A stretch of DNA of 64,000 bases, taken from positions 31,654 through 95,653 of the forward strand of contig JAXGGA010003906.1 of assembly GCA_038373865.1 (NCBI GenBank). The letters run 5' to 3'. The stretch comes from Uloborus plumipes. Taxonomy: Eukaryota > Arthropoda > Arachnida > Araneae > Uloboridae. The notes under the pieces were generated by a model, which worked only from the letters and a program-made list of their open reading frames with translations, was not told the origin of the DNA and ran no database searches. This document shows, in pieces, positions 1-10,620 of this stretch. Numbering within the stretch: position 1 is the first letter of the stretch; every line of letters begins with the position of its first letter. A program made the position numbers and the translations under genes.

Positions 1-51
1 TTTTCACCCCCCCCCCTCTAGAAGAATTTGAAATGACGGGACTGATCCTAA

Positions 52-1081
52 GGGCGCTTTTCCACTTACCGACACGGCAACGATAAATCGTAAGCGATTG
101 TTGTCATCCGACATTGAAGCACGCAAAATGCATTAAAATATGCATTCCAGAAGGACGGTTGTACCGTCTCCGACCGAACGCTGTCGTTTGTCGTCACATT
201 CGTGTCGGATGGCATCCGTCTCGCCTTTAAAATCGGGACGATATTCATCCATACGTTTACTTTCTTCGAACTATAGCAATGGCGTTTAAATTCGACATCT
301 CTGTATTAATAAATATAAGCTTCAATTTGCAGATGATAAACAAAAGATGTAGCAATAAAACAATTTTATTCATTTTATTTGGTATTTTGTTTCATTATTG
401 TTGCTCAGACGATTTTTAATGCTACAAAAAAACTAAATTTTCGTTCTGATAGTGTTGGCGTCGCCGAGCGATAAATGGCGAATCTATTCGCCCAGAAACG
501 ATAGTGTCAACGAAGAGACGATTGACAACGAAACATATTTATTAACTCTTCATTATAACGAAATAGGGATATACTCGCTTAGTACTAAAGAGCACTACAA
601 TTACGAAAACAAAACAACAATATTGCGACGACTAACTATATCATGGCAAATTGTGGACTTTATTAAAAATAGTTCTATTGCAACCCTTTGGGAGTATTAG
701 CGCTCTTGGAGATTAGATCCGCCATTTATCGCTCTGTGATTCCAGCAGATAGTATGCGTTTCGTTCTTATAATAGTATACAAGGTGAGAATGTAATAAAG
801 TTGTGAATATCATGCACTCAATATCGTATTTTCATTTGTTTTCTTTTTCTGGAGGTAAAGTAAATATAACAGTCGTAATCTGTTAAATGGAGGAGCCATA
901 ATAATATACGTGTGAGCACAGTGCTATCTCGAAATGAAATGCGGTGGAAAATGACCCGTTCGGAGAAACGATATCATTTGAGTGGAAAAACAATGTTATA
1001 AACGACACAACACGGTACTTACCGTTGCAGTATTACCGTCCGACTTTCGTCGTTGTCGTGTCGTCAAGTGGAAAAGCGCCC
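52..1081. mobile_element. PIF/Harbinger-like non-autonomous DNA element
   Basis: Terminal inverted repeats begin GGGCGCTTTTCCACTT and end AAGTGGAAAAGCGCCC, flanked by TAA at 49-51 and 1082-1084. A 3-bp TAA/TTA duplication with GGGC-type ends is the hallmark of PIF/Harbinger. The right repeat (about 1045-1081) and left repeat (52-95) diverge slightly further in. No transposase is visible; the short open frames inside look accidental. It carries a second, nested inverted repeat at 466-486 and 714-734. Superfamily assignment rests on ends and duplication only. Confidence 0.75.
466..734. repeat. Nested inverted repeat inside the Harbinger-like element
   Basis: GAGCGATAAATGGCGAATCTA at 466-486 is answered by an inverted copy with one difference at 714-734. 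The 230 bp between holds a short open frame without recognisable similarity. It could be a MITE that jumped into the larger element or an internal subterminal repeat; no clear target duplication was seen. Confidence 0.5.
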
Positions 1082-1607
1082 TAAGTCTTCCATCATTTAT
1101 CCTAGTCAGAGTGTTTATAACGTTTTGCTCTAAAAGAGAAAATGTATTTAAACGGAAAAACTATTTCAGATTTTTACAAAATTATTTTTTAGTTTTGATC
1201 CTTCTTTTGTCAATTTTCTGCAAAATTATTGTGGGAGTTCATATCCATCCATATAACGCCCTTTTGCTACACCTTCAACATCGCAGAAGGTAAGTTCTGA
1301 CTGCGCAAGTGCCTAGCACGAAGTTGGAAGTTGTCTAAAATCTTTTCAGAATTATAAATTTTATATGTTTCTGGTTGGAAAGAAAGGGCAGTGACCAAAA
1401 CTGACCAGGCGCCCGCCTTGGCTCTCGGCGGCCCTGGTAGCCATGCGCAATCAAGTAGGATCGCTTTCCTCAATCATGAACAATCAAGATCGCAAGTTAG
1501 GCTTGAGTCATGAGAGGTTTTGAAAGTTTACAATATAAGAATTGTTAAGTGGCATTGGAGAAATAAAAAAGTTGTTAATAATTCTGTACCTCAGAATTAG
1601 ACTAACG

Positions 1608-2058
1608 TAATATGCAACGAATTACCGCCCGTAAGCCAGGGCTGAGGCAGAACTGAAGCAAATGCACCCACAGCTCGATCATATCATCTTAAGACTGTAG
1701 TTTCGCCCTTATTACGGGCTCCTCAGTTAGGAATAGCCAATGATCGAGCCGGAGGCAAAAATCCTCTTAATGTAGCTAAGATAGCCAACAAACTGGTAGA
1801 TAAAGTGAATTTATCTTACCAGCGAGCGTCCGCAAACTATGGTGCGGCTCAACTCGAAATTTGAAGGCAAAAGCTGGGTAATATGTAACGAGTTACCGCC
1901 CGTAAGCCAGGGCTGAGGCAGAACTGAAGCAAATGCACCCACAGCTCGATCATAGCATCCTAAGACTGCAGTTTTGCCCTTATTATGGGCTCCTCAGTTA
2001 GGAATAGCCAATGATAAGGGCGAATGCTATGATCGAGCTGTGGGTGCATTTGCTTCAG
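1608..2058. repeat. Direct and inverted duplication of a ~140-bp block
   Basis: A block running from about 1608 to 1750 (ACCGCCCGTAAGCCAGGGCT, then AGCTCGATCATA, then GGGCTCCTCAGTTAGGAATA) recurs at about 1878-2014. A third, inverted piece at 2034-2058 repeats the CTCGATCATAGCAT/GCAAATGCACCCACAG segment, so 1924-1960 can pair with 2034-2058. No coding potential is seen. Otherwise 1085-2553 has no recognisable gene; a pure run of about 24 A lies at 2474-2498. Confidence 0.7.
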
Positions 2059-2553
2059 ACTAACTAAGTCCAGTTTCGTCACTTTTAAGCAGAGGGCGAA
2101 AATGATTGTCGAATGCATGCAAAGAATAGGACTCGTGCTCTTTTAACGCTGCTAAATAATTGTGAAGGAATTTCTTTTCTAGAATAACGTTTTTATGGGT
2201 CGATGCGGAATAAGATTCTACAGACGATGCAGCAAAAAAGTGAAAATCGCCATTTTTGGACTTACGTCGTTCTGGTTCTGAGGTACAGAAGTTACCAAGA
2301 GAAAATTTAAGACTTGAAAAAGTAACATCGGGTTCTCTGTTTCAGGTAAATTTCCCTATTAGGAGTGTAAACTGATAGAGAAGCGCGTTCATTGGACTGT
2401 CATAAATCCTCTCAGGAAGCCTTGCCTAGTAATCAACAACTATGAGAAAATGAGCTATAAATCAAGAATTCGAAAAAAAAAAAAAAAAAAAAAAAAAACG
2501 TAATTTCTGAGTGCATTCAGTAATTTTCGTAAAGTTAATATTAATGCATTGAG

Positions 2554-2559
2554 TACGTT
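2554..2559. repeat. Left target-site duplication TACGTT
   Basis: TACGTT immediately precedes the left terminus (AGTAGTGTAAA) and is repeated exactly after the right terminus at 19034-19039. Six base pairs is the normal Polinton duplication length. Confidence 0.93.
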
Positions 2560-2780
2560 AGTAGTGTAAAAATGACAGTTCACCGGCAGGAGGCGGCTGT
2601 GCGGCTGGAGCCGCCTCCCACAGCCGCCTCCCACAGCCGCCTCCCACAGCCGCCTCCCAGAGCCGCCTCCCGCCACCTCCCGCCGCCTCCTCCCACAGCC
2701 GCCTCCCGCCACCTCCCACAGCCTCCTCCCGCCACGTCCACCTCCCACAGCCGCCTCCCCAGGGCCGCCGCGAGGATTTT
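2560..2780. repeat. Left Polinton terminal inverted repeat
   Basis: The outermost ~85 bp are identical to the reverse complement of the right end. Inside comes a GC-rich array of GCCGCCTCCCACA-type units, ending in a shared AGGGCCGCCGCGAGGATTTT-like boundary. The left array has more units than the right, so the repeat is about 220 bp here against about 166 bp on the right. The open frames on both strands across this array are low-complexity artefacts. Confidence 0.9.
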
Positions 2781-4218
2781 CGCGCGAATTTTGAATATTT
2801 TCCCGCGAATTTTCGAACTTTGAATTATTTTCGTGAAAGGTTACAAGGGTTTTTCCCGCAAATTTCTGAATATTTCCCGCGAATTTCAGGAACTTAATTT
2901 TATTTTCGCGATTTTCGAACTTAGAATTTTTTTTTTTTCCTGAAAAAATATTTTTTTTTTAAGTTGATGGTCCCACCAGCCAGCCCGGGTGTAGTCAAAC
3001 AAAAAACACCCCCATCAACTTTTTTTTTTTTTCTTTTGCCGAAATCTGCTGAAGCAATTTGCTAATGCAGTTGCCTGCTAATGCAGTTAATTTAGTAAAT
3101 TAGCCAAAAGTTCAAATCTTTTTTTTTTTCTTTACCACGTTCACAAAAGTTAAATGACAAAAAGGACCCTTGAAGTGTAAAATTATAAGTCGTGTATCGC
3201 GACTTCACTTCAACAGTCCTTTCAATTTAAAAAATAAACTCACACTTGGACGACTTCTTTTTTCTTCTTTCTGAAAATCAAGTGCTACTCTAATACAATT
3301 TTAGTGCAGGTGATCATAATATATGAGGTTATCAAACACTCACATTCAATTCACAGCACATAGGTATACAATTCACAGCACATAGAAAAAAGACATTTTG
3401 GACTTTTGTCAGATCATAGATAATGAGTTCAAAAATGTTTCACTCATTCATCTAATCATATCCTGACACCTGGAGATTTCATTCAGGGCGTCATAACCGA
3501 GGGTTTTGTTGATTTCCAGGTATCAGTCACCTTCCTCGGCTCAACCATTGAAATCATCAATCACTAACATTCATGCAAATTCATTCATTCTATTTCATTC
3601 ACACACATTCACACACACACATTCTCACTCACTTTCATTCAACACAATTAAAAAATCAATAACAATTTAAAAAATCAATAACAATTAAAAAAATCAATAG
3701 CAATTAAAATACAAGTTAAAATTTTCACACATTAACTATAAAGAGGCCATCACCATCTGAAAAGGAAAACTGTTTATACATAAACATACACTCAGGTACC
3801 TTTAAAAAAAAATAAAAATAAAATAAAAACAAAATCAAAAATCAAAATTAAAAATCAAAATTAAAATCGAAAAATCAAATTAAAATTGAAAAAGCAAAAT
3901 TTAAATCGAAAAATCAAATTAAAAAAATTAAAAGTTAAAAATGGCCATTTAAATTAAAATGAGCTCAGCTTTAAACTGCAGTGATCAGTCATTTCTTTCA
4001 TACTGTTTTTCTTTCAAAAATCTTCAGTTTTCCAATACTCCATATTTTTTTTTTCTTGAAATACTTCAAAAAATCTTCAGTTTTCAAATTTCTTCTGTTT
4101 TTTTTTTCTTTTCAAAAATTTTTCAATTTTTTTTTCTTTTCAAAAAATTTTTCAAATTTTTTTTCTTTTTCCACAAAATTCTTCATATTTCAATTTTTTC
4201 TGTTCTAATTTTCATTCT
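2781..4218. other. Polinton left non-coding zone, hairpins and simple sequence
   Basis: I see no gene. The stretch holds a hairpin with arms AAGTTGATGG/CCATCAACTT (about 2961-3020), a nested hairpin at about 3171-3216 (TTGAAGTG...CACTTCAA enclosing AAGTCG...CGACTT), a repeated CAATTCACAGCACATAG (3347-3385), CACACATTC-rich sequence near 3600, and AAAATCAAAATT-type simple sequence at 3800-3950. Open frames at 3959-4246 are T/F-rich low complexity. Confidence 0.6.
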
Positions 4219-7200
4219 TCATATTTTTTTTTTCTTTATTTTATAATGGCCATAAGGATAGGATGATACACCGTCCTCCAAGATGTATCTTTTGTCATCA
4301 AATGCACTAAGTGCAATTTTATTGATTTTTACAGTATGTAGGTGATGCTTGTTGCTGGTGATTCGATACTGAACTTCTCTTGTTGATGATAAATTTTTTA
4401 AACATTCTTTATAATTTTCGTGTTTGATTTTTTTACATACGACGGAACGTGCAACACCCTTTGCCGTTTTCTTTTCAAAATCTTCTGTTTTTATCGAATA
4501 CATCTTGGATCGTAATCCAACGAATTCCAAGATAGGTTTGCCGTTGAGCTCATCTTTAAAGCACCCTATTTTTTTCTTATTTTCTGTTGAATGGAGTGGA
4601 TGATTTGGATCGTAATCAGAGGTGTCGTAAATATGTTTATATTTTGCCATATCTTGATAAAAATCTTCAGTTTCTACTTCATATGTTAGAGAATCAGTAT
4701 CTGTGAACAGCAAAGAGGCTTTTTTTCCATACAGGGGTTTTATTATATTATAATGATACTCATACATGTGCAATTTGCTTAGCTCCAGTATGGCAAATCC
4801 AACATATATGGGCTTATTCAATGTAAGTGATCTTTTCTCTCTTTCAATGGCAACAAGATCGTTGTCAAAAATGGAAAATCTTTTAAAAGATGGTGCAGCA
4901 ACAAGTTTTTCCCCTTTCTTTTGATTATTCACTAATTGGACATCTACCCGATTTCTTATGTTTTCCATTGTTTTACCGTAGATACTGTTGTTCATTAATT
5001 TAAAAAAATCTTTTTCAAATGAGGTTTTTGCTTGTTTTCTTTGTTCAGTATTAAAATTTATATATTTCTTTAACCAGGGCTTTTGTTTAAATTGGAGGAT
5101 CTTGTGAATTTTCTTGAGTTGGAGGCCTTGTTTTAAGTAAAATTGCAGATTTCTATAATGAACAACATAATTATTTTTGTTTTTCAAATTGGGAATTAAT
5201 TTTTCATGGCCGATATATTTATTTTGAGGGAGCATGGTCTTCGCAAATGGTGAAAGATCTTCAAAATTTACTTTCATTCTTTCAACTGCCAGTGGATAGT
5301 CGGAATGAACATCATGAAGTTTTTCTGGATATTCCATATCGACTTCAAAAATGTATCCCGTATCACCATTTTCGGGTATGTCCATAATCCAGTCTTCGTT
5401 TTTTCCGTCACTTGAAATCCATTTAAAGTCACCATAAGGCAAATTGGAAACCATGGCCGCTCCATAGAGATTATTTGCGTCAAGATACATTATGTATTTT
5501 GACGGCTTTGTTGAGTCATACTCTTTCATATATTTATTATTTGCCTCTGAGAATCTTTTGCTGATCACAGATATTCCCCCACGAATGCCGCGCTCTATGA
5601 GGAGATGCATGTCAGGGTCAGTGAACAATTCCAATGGTTGTTCAACCATTTTCATGCAAGCTTGCCATGACAGTCCAGGTGCAGTCATCAGATGTAGACA
5701 ATCAATGGAGTAGAAACTTTGGCAGATTTGACGAAAATTTTGGAAGAGGTCAGAAAGTTGTAATATGTCCACCTTCATATACAAGTCATGATATTCTCCC
5801 ATGTTTTCCATTTGAAAAGTATTCCAAACTTTTTTTGCATGATCATACTCTTCATCTGTTATCCCTTCATTCGACAAACTGCTGTAAAACTCATTCTTGG
5901 GTGGAAGCTGCTTTTCTTCAAATTTTGCAAAATCATCCATATACTCATATGGGTAGATGCCTTTTTTCAACAAAAGATTATGATGATGAGGGATATTTTC
6001 TTTTAATATTTTGAACTTGCTTTCTTCAAAATTTTTTGCAAGTTTTTCTAAAGATGCAGACATAAAAAGATATGAATCTATAAAATTTAGTGAAACATTG
6101 ATATTATTATATTTTTTCGTGATTGAGAAAGAAATGTATTTTTCCATTGTTGTTGGAATTACTTGAATATCATAATCTTCTAATTTTCCTATTGCTTGCA
6201 TAATGAGATGGCCATCGTAGTGTTTCAGATTGTGAAACACTACGGGGATTTTTTTCTGCATTCTAAATTTGAGATTACATAAGTTGTGCAATGCTGAGCG
6301 GTACTTCCCGCTGACGTGGTCGTGGTCTCTGACCCGATCATTATTCAATAATTTTTTACAAATTTGACAATGTGTTGCAGATTTGAAATTTTTTTCATCT
6401 TGTTCCGTCATCTTCAATGGAGTGATGTTTGTTAAAATTTCTGCCAATTCTTCTGATTCTTCAATTAATTTTTGCAAAAAATGTTGTGCAGCATTTTCCC
6501 CTCGATATATTTGAATAGGCTTCAAACATTTTCCATCCGGACCAACGATGACATATCCATATCCGCAGGCTGTATGTACTGCAACATTTTCAGTATATGA
6601 TGTTTGAGGAACATCTGTCTTCTTCTCTATGATTGATTCAAAGTCTGCATATATGGTGTACGGCAAAGGGTGTTGAAAGTGTGTATTTTCAAATTTAATT
6701 ATATTCTCTCCCTGTTTTGGCATCTTGATGTTTTGAGGTGCATGCTCTCCACAATATTGACGATGATCTTCTAAGAGCTTTTCTTTTGAAAAGCGATGGA
6801 GGCATCGCTCACAGTAAAATCTTGCATGTTCATGATTGGTCAAATCGCCTAAGAGGCGAGACATGCTTCGAATATAGCAATAATGTTGTGTCATGTCATT
6901 GGAGATCAAAAGTAAATTTATGCATTCCTCATTTTCCTGTTTGGAAATATGCAGGGGGAATATTTCATTTTCTTCAAATCCATATACATTGATCCTCAAA
7001 TTGTTCATTTTCTCAATTTTTTCAATTTTTGAAATTTGAACTGGACATGTGACATCACCCATGTTTATTTCATGTTCATGTTGGAGGTAATGGGATACGC
7101 GTTCTGGTTTCAAATTGTAATGGAGATTTTTTTTTGCAGCAAGGAGAGACCAAATAAAACATTTATGATCTTCGTTCTGAATGTTAATAATTGCTTTTTT

Positions 7201-8028
7201 GAGTGCTAGTTTCTTCGGCAGCGGGATGTAAGAACTTGCTGCTAAGGGGTGATACTTGGCAGTTAAAATCTCAACATGTTGAACGTGCTCCAATGTCCAA
7301 CCAGATCCTAATTGAAGAAAGTCTTCGAGATTTTTTTCAATAGCTGCAATGGCCTCCTCTATATGTTCAGGAATTGTATGGACAATAAGATCAGTCATGC
7401 ATTTGCAACTAAAATATGTTGACATAAATTCTTCCTCTCCATCTGATCCGATTCTTGAAAGTAATACTTTTGTGACAATCCTCCATTTGATTGCTTTCTT
7501 TTCTTCTATTTCTTCTGTTAACATTTCACGAATTTGTGGTCTTAACTCCTCAAAACACTTTTTGAGGTCGGCGGCATTCGTGGGGGTCGGAACTAGAAAC
7601 TCTGAAGAAAACATATCAAGGGCACTTTTGCGACTAGGCCTTGATCGTTTTGGGGATCGAGCACTGTTCCCTTGATCTTCAGCTTTGCGCTTTCCACCAT
7701 GTGAGACCCTGACATGCTGCATTAAATTCGATTTTTGGTGAAATAATTGAGCACAATGTTCACACTTGTGTATGGGTTCACCATGAGCTGCTCTTTCATG
7801 CCTCCTCAAATTATCTAATCGTGTGAACTCCATATCACACTCATTACATTTAATGATGGTAGGAGCAGTTGTAGGAGCATGTGATTTCATGTGTCTATTC
7901 AAATCTGAATTACGGGTGAATCCTTTTCCGCACTCTGTACATGGAAACGGCTTCACCTTCAAATGCGTTTTCGCATGACGTGTCAAATTATCCTTCGAGG
8001 CGAAGACTTTGTGACAAATATCACACAC
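4219..8028 (-). CDS. Protein-primed family B DNA polymerase, main (3') exon with N-terminal C2H2 zinc fingers
   Basis: Replicates the element's linear DNA by protein priming (known for the family). The 1269-residue frame starts with four C2H2 fingers (residues about 1-112, e.g. CDICHKVF, CTECGKGF, CNECDMEF, CEHCAQLF). The polymerase follows: Exo I TIYADFESI (~459), Exo II FHNLKHYDGH, Exo III YMKVDILQLSD, Pol A LDANNLYGAAM (~848), Pol B NNSIYGKTM (~1012), Pol C FTDTDSL (~1107), and the family's closing YGHYKI. The frame opens at GTG, not ATG. It is preceded by a pyrimidine tract and TAG (8029-8031), i.e. a splice acceptor, so the true start lies in upstream exons at 9353-10046. All catalytic motifs are present. 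Confidence 0.96.
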   Translation of the reverse strand: MCDICHKVFASKDNLTRHAKTHLKVKPFPCTECGKGFTRNSDLNRHMKSHAPTTAPTIIKCNECDMEFTRLDNLRRHERAAHGEPIHKCEHCAQLFHQKSNLMQHVRVSHGGKRKAEDQGNSARSPKRSRPSRKSALDMFSSEFLVPTPTNAADLKKCFEELRPQIREMLTEEIEEKKAIKWRIVTKVLLSRIGSDGEEEFMSTYFSCKCMTDLIVHTIPEHIEEAIAAIEKNLEDFLQLGSGWTLEHVQHVEILTAKYHPLAASSYIPLPKKLALKKAIINIQNEDHKCFIWSLLAAKKNLHYNLKPERVSHYLQHEHEINMGDVTCPVQISKIEKIEKMNNLRINVYGFEENEIFPLHISKQENEECINLLLISNDMTQHYCYIRSMSRLLGDLTNHEHARFYCERCLHRFSKEKLLEDHRQYCGEHAPQNIKMPKQGENIIKFENTHFQHPLPYTIYADFESIIEKKTDVPQTSYTENVAVHTACGYGYVIVGPDGKCLKPIQIYRGENAAQHFLQKLIEESEELAEILTNITPLKMTEQDEKNFKSATHCQICKKLLNNDRVRDHDHVSGKYRSALHNLCNLKFRMQKKIPVVFHNLKHYDGHLIMQAIGKLEDYDIQVIPTTMEKYISFSITKKYNNINVSLNFIDSYLFMSASLEKLAKNFEESKFKILKENIPHHHNLLLKKGIYPYEYMDDFAKFEEKQLPPKNEFYSSLSNEGITDEEYDHAKKVWNTFQMENMGEYHDLYMKVDILQLSDLFQNFRQICQSFYSIDCLHLMTAPGLSWQACMKMVEQPLELFTDPDMHLLIERGIRGGISVISKRFSEANNKYMKEYDSTKPSKYIMYLDANNLYGAAMVSNLPYGDFKWISSDGKNEDWIMDIPENGDTGYIFEVDMEYPEKLHDVHSDYPLAVERMKVNFEDLSPFAKTMLPQNKYIGHEKLIPNLKNKNNYVVHYRNLQFYLKQGLQLKKIHKILQFKQKPWLKKYINFNTEQRKQAKTSFEKDFFKLMNNSIYGKTMENIRNRVDVQLVNNQKKGEKLVAAPSFKRFSIFDNDLVAIEREKRSLTLNKPIYVGFAILELSKLHMYEYHYNIIKPLYGKKASLLFTDTDSLTYEVETEDFYQDMAKYKHIYDTSDYDPNHPLHSTENKKKIGCFKDELNGKPILEFVGLRSKMYSIKTEDFEKKTAKGVARSVVCKKIKHENYKECLKNLSSTREVQYRITSNKHHLHTVKINKIALSAFDDKRYILEDGVSSYPYGHYKIKKKKI

Positions 8029-9352
8029 CTATCAAAGAGACAAAAAAAATCTCTTTTAGAATAAGACCTACTTAAAAGTCAAAATACTTCATCCTTAACA
8101 TGAAAACTATTTTCATACTATTTTGAATAATGAGCCGATTCCACTTAATTTCAAACATTGTGAATATTGAGTCAATTCGACTAAACTTATTTGAAACTAA
8201 TTCGAAACAATCCTATTTCAATCAACCGCTTATTTCAAACACTCTGAATAACAACCTGATTCTACTTAAAACTATTCACATAAACACAAATATATGCTCA
8301 CAAGACCTATTAAAATCAATCAAATTTTCTATCCCCTCCAAAAAAATCACAACATTTCAAAAAATATTCACTGCAAAATTTGCACTCATTGTACATATAT
8401 TATTCCTCGTTTAAAATTACAAATTGATCAGTTAAAATGACGCAGAAACCATGTTTTCAAAGCATTCGAGAAAAGGGTAGCATTTTACACATCATTGAAC
8501 ACCCCTCTCCTGTCGTTGGAGTGAACACAAAAGGAGAAATTTTCCGCTCCTCTGAACAAATTCGCAACTAGTATGAGTCAGAGATACAAACAAGTGATTC
8601 CGGATAAAGAAAAGGCAAAAGAGCAAAGTTTTTCTTACCCAATTGAAAAGAATAGAAACTTAATTCTTTTCTTCGATCGAAAAAACAAAATGAAATTTAT
8701 TTTCCCTCAATTTTTTTTTCCTCAAAATTAAAATATCAACTTTACAATGAGTTAACTTTGCAGTAAAAATAAATTGAAATTTTCATAAATTAAAACAATC
8801 AAATTTTTCCCCATCTGAAAACACATTATACAATTCATCCAAAATAATTTCCCACAGCTAAAAACACATCATACAACTCATTCCCCAACCTGAAAACACA
8901 TTATGCAATTTTTTCCCAATCCAAAATAAAAAAAAAAAACTCTCTCTCTTATGAATTACAGATAAATTCAAAGTAAAAATAATTAATACAGCGTGTTAAA
9001 TACAATCCGCACAAAATGCAAAGTGTAACATGATAAACACAAAGTGCAATTAACTCGATTAATGCAATGTATAACTAATACAAAGTATGTATGAAAAATA
9101 ATTAATTCAGAGTGTAGTTAGCACAGAATGCAAAGTGCGAAAATTCACGGAAAAAAATAATTTTCATGAGAGTCAAAGTAAAAATAGACTGATTGTACAA
9201 ACTTTTTGAAAAAGAGAGAGAGAGTTTTCAAAATGAGAAAGCATGTGGTATAATAATCATTTTCACACGTTAATTTTAGCGATCGTGATTTATTTTTTGA
9301 ATATGAGAAAAAATTACTATACCATACACTTTAAACAAAATAATGTACTCAC
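8029..9352 (-). other. Large intron of the PolB gene
   Basis: Bounded by donor GTGAGT (9352 leftwards) and acceptor with TTTTTTTGTCTCTTTGATAG ending at 8029. It is AT-rich, with a CT microsatellite (about 8940-8950), GA repeats near 9220 and repeated AAAACACATYATACAA phrases at 8815-8915. A frame at 8130-8414 on the plus strand has no recognisable similarity. A minor additional exon cannot be excluded. Confidence 0.6.
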
Positions 9353-10046
9353 ATGAGCAGATTTGATGTGGGACATAGGAACATCTAGTTGAACATTTGA
9401 AGTGCTAGGACCTGCAACATCTGCATGATTTATTAGGGAAACATCACTCAATCCACTATCCTGTTAAAAAAAATAACAATAATGAATATTTATCACAGAA
9501 TACATTTCTTCCGTGGAAATCAAATGAAGTGATACGTACATTTTGGATTGTTTGTGTGGACGGTACAACGACTTCAGGATGATTAGAACTTTCAATGGGC
9601 TTAGTAGCCTATGAAAAAAAAAAATAATAATAAATATCTATTACAGATTGGAATAAAAAAAAAATAGCAATGAAATTATACATACAACGATTGGGGCAAA
9701 TCCTGGGGGTACACGAGAAGTACTAGGTTCATGCACTGTCTATAAATAAATAATAATAAATCATAAATATTTATCACGGAACGCAATTTTACAGTACTAA
9801 AGTAGATGAAGTGAAACGTACCACATGCTGGGGCATAATAACCGCGGGTCGAAGTTCGGAATCTGGAATTGCAGCTAAAATTGAATCCCATTCATCGGTA
9901 GAAATACCAAAGTCAAAATGCTATGAAAGAGAAGAAAAGAAATATTGAATTAAAATTAAATAATTTTCTGTTGAAAAACTAATTAAGAATCAGAAATTAA
10001 AATAAAGAATTGAAAATGTACTTACATTTGAAGCAGCAGAGTTCAT
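9353..10046 (-). CDS. Five upstream exons of the PolB gene (predicted)
   Basis: Reading the minus strand, exon 1 is 10046-10026 (ATG, 7 codons), exon 2 9920-9822 (33 codons), exon 3 9739-9686 (18), exon 4 9608-9540 (23) and exon 5 9460-9353 (36). Donors are GTAAG, GTACGT, GTATGT, GTACGT and GTGAGT. Each acceptor is a pyrimidine- or T-rich tract ending in AG. Every junction falls between codons, and exon 5 splices in frame to 8028 across a 1324-bp intron. The added ~117 residues are rich in S, P, V and acidic residues and look disordered; I recognise no domain. If correct, the polymerase is about 1386 residues. Prediction rests on splice signals and frame only. Confidence 0.8.
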
Positions 10047-10620
10047 TTTTTTTTTTTTTTTAACTTGTAGAACTAAATCAAAGCAAAAATGCTAAACTTA
10101 AAAGTTAAACAGCGAGGATTCTCAAAGAGAAAAAGTACGTCTGATCAGTACAAAATCTGAAACAGAAGTGATTTTAAAATTAAGCTAAGCTTGATAACAT
10201 GAACAATGCGACGTCACTTTTAAGTGACCAATTGAAATGCTTGAAAACTTGAACTAATCTAAAAACAATGATGTCACTCTAATCCAAGACTTTCATTGGA
10301 TTGTGATGAAATCACTGATACTACCAGTGCTGCACATGCGCGAACTGATAAGACAAAGGTCGCTTGTGGTCAGGGGGTGATGATTAACCGTCGCGTGATC
10401 GATGCAGGGACGACGTTCGAGGATATCAAAATTGATAAGATAAGGGTCACTTGTGGTCAGGGGATGATGATTAACCGTCACGTGATAGATACGTAGTCCC
10501 CGACCTCAGCGCCACTAATTGATAAGACATAGTGATTGCCTTTTTGTAAGATAAAAGTCATTCTTGCTCTGGTACTTTTGCTGTTGGTTGGTGTGTCTGA
10601 AACTTTCCCATCTCCTGAAA
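10047..10620. promoter_or_regulatory. Divergent promoter region between PolB and AlkB genes
   Basis: Separates the PolB ATG (10046, minus) from the AlkB ATG (10621, plus). It contains an 87-bp iterated block with TGATAAGA at 10346, 10433 and 10520. A TATA-like AGATAAAAG at 10549-10557 lies about 65-70 bp before the AlkB ATG. No experimental support; the promoter call is from position and motifs. Confidence 0.5.
10346..10527. repeat. 87-bp direct repeats with TGATAAGA motif
   Basis: Two near-identical blocks beginning at 10346 and 10433 share TGATAAGAYAAR, then CTTGTGGTCAGGGG, TGATGATTAACCGTC and CGTGAT. A third copy of the leading motif begins at 10520. The start-to-start spacing is 87 bp both times. 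The GATAAG core matches a GATA-factor site, but function is inferred only. Confidence 0.75.

Noticed and set aside
2455..2823. Open frames across the left terminal repeat
   Set aside because: Pro/Gly/Arg low complexity produced by the GC minisatellite; present on both strands.
3959..4246. Phe-rich frames downstream of PolB
   Set aside because: Generated by T-runs; no conserved features.
8436..8571. Possible short plus-strand gene in the PolB intron
   Set aside because: On careful reading the frame stops after 14 codons.
10564..10620. Upstream extension of the AlkB frame (hydrophobic, signal-like)
   Set aside because: It begins at CTG, not ATG, lies right after the TATA-like box, and the family domain fits the ATG at 10621.
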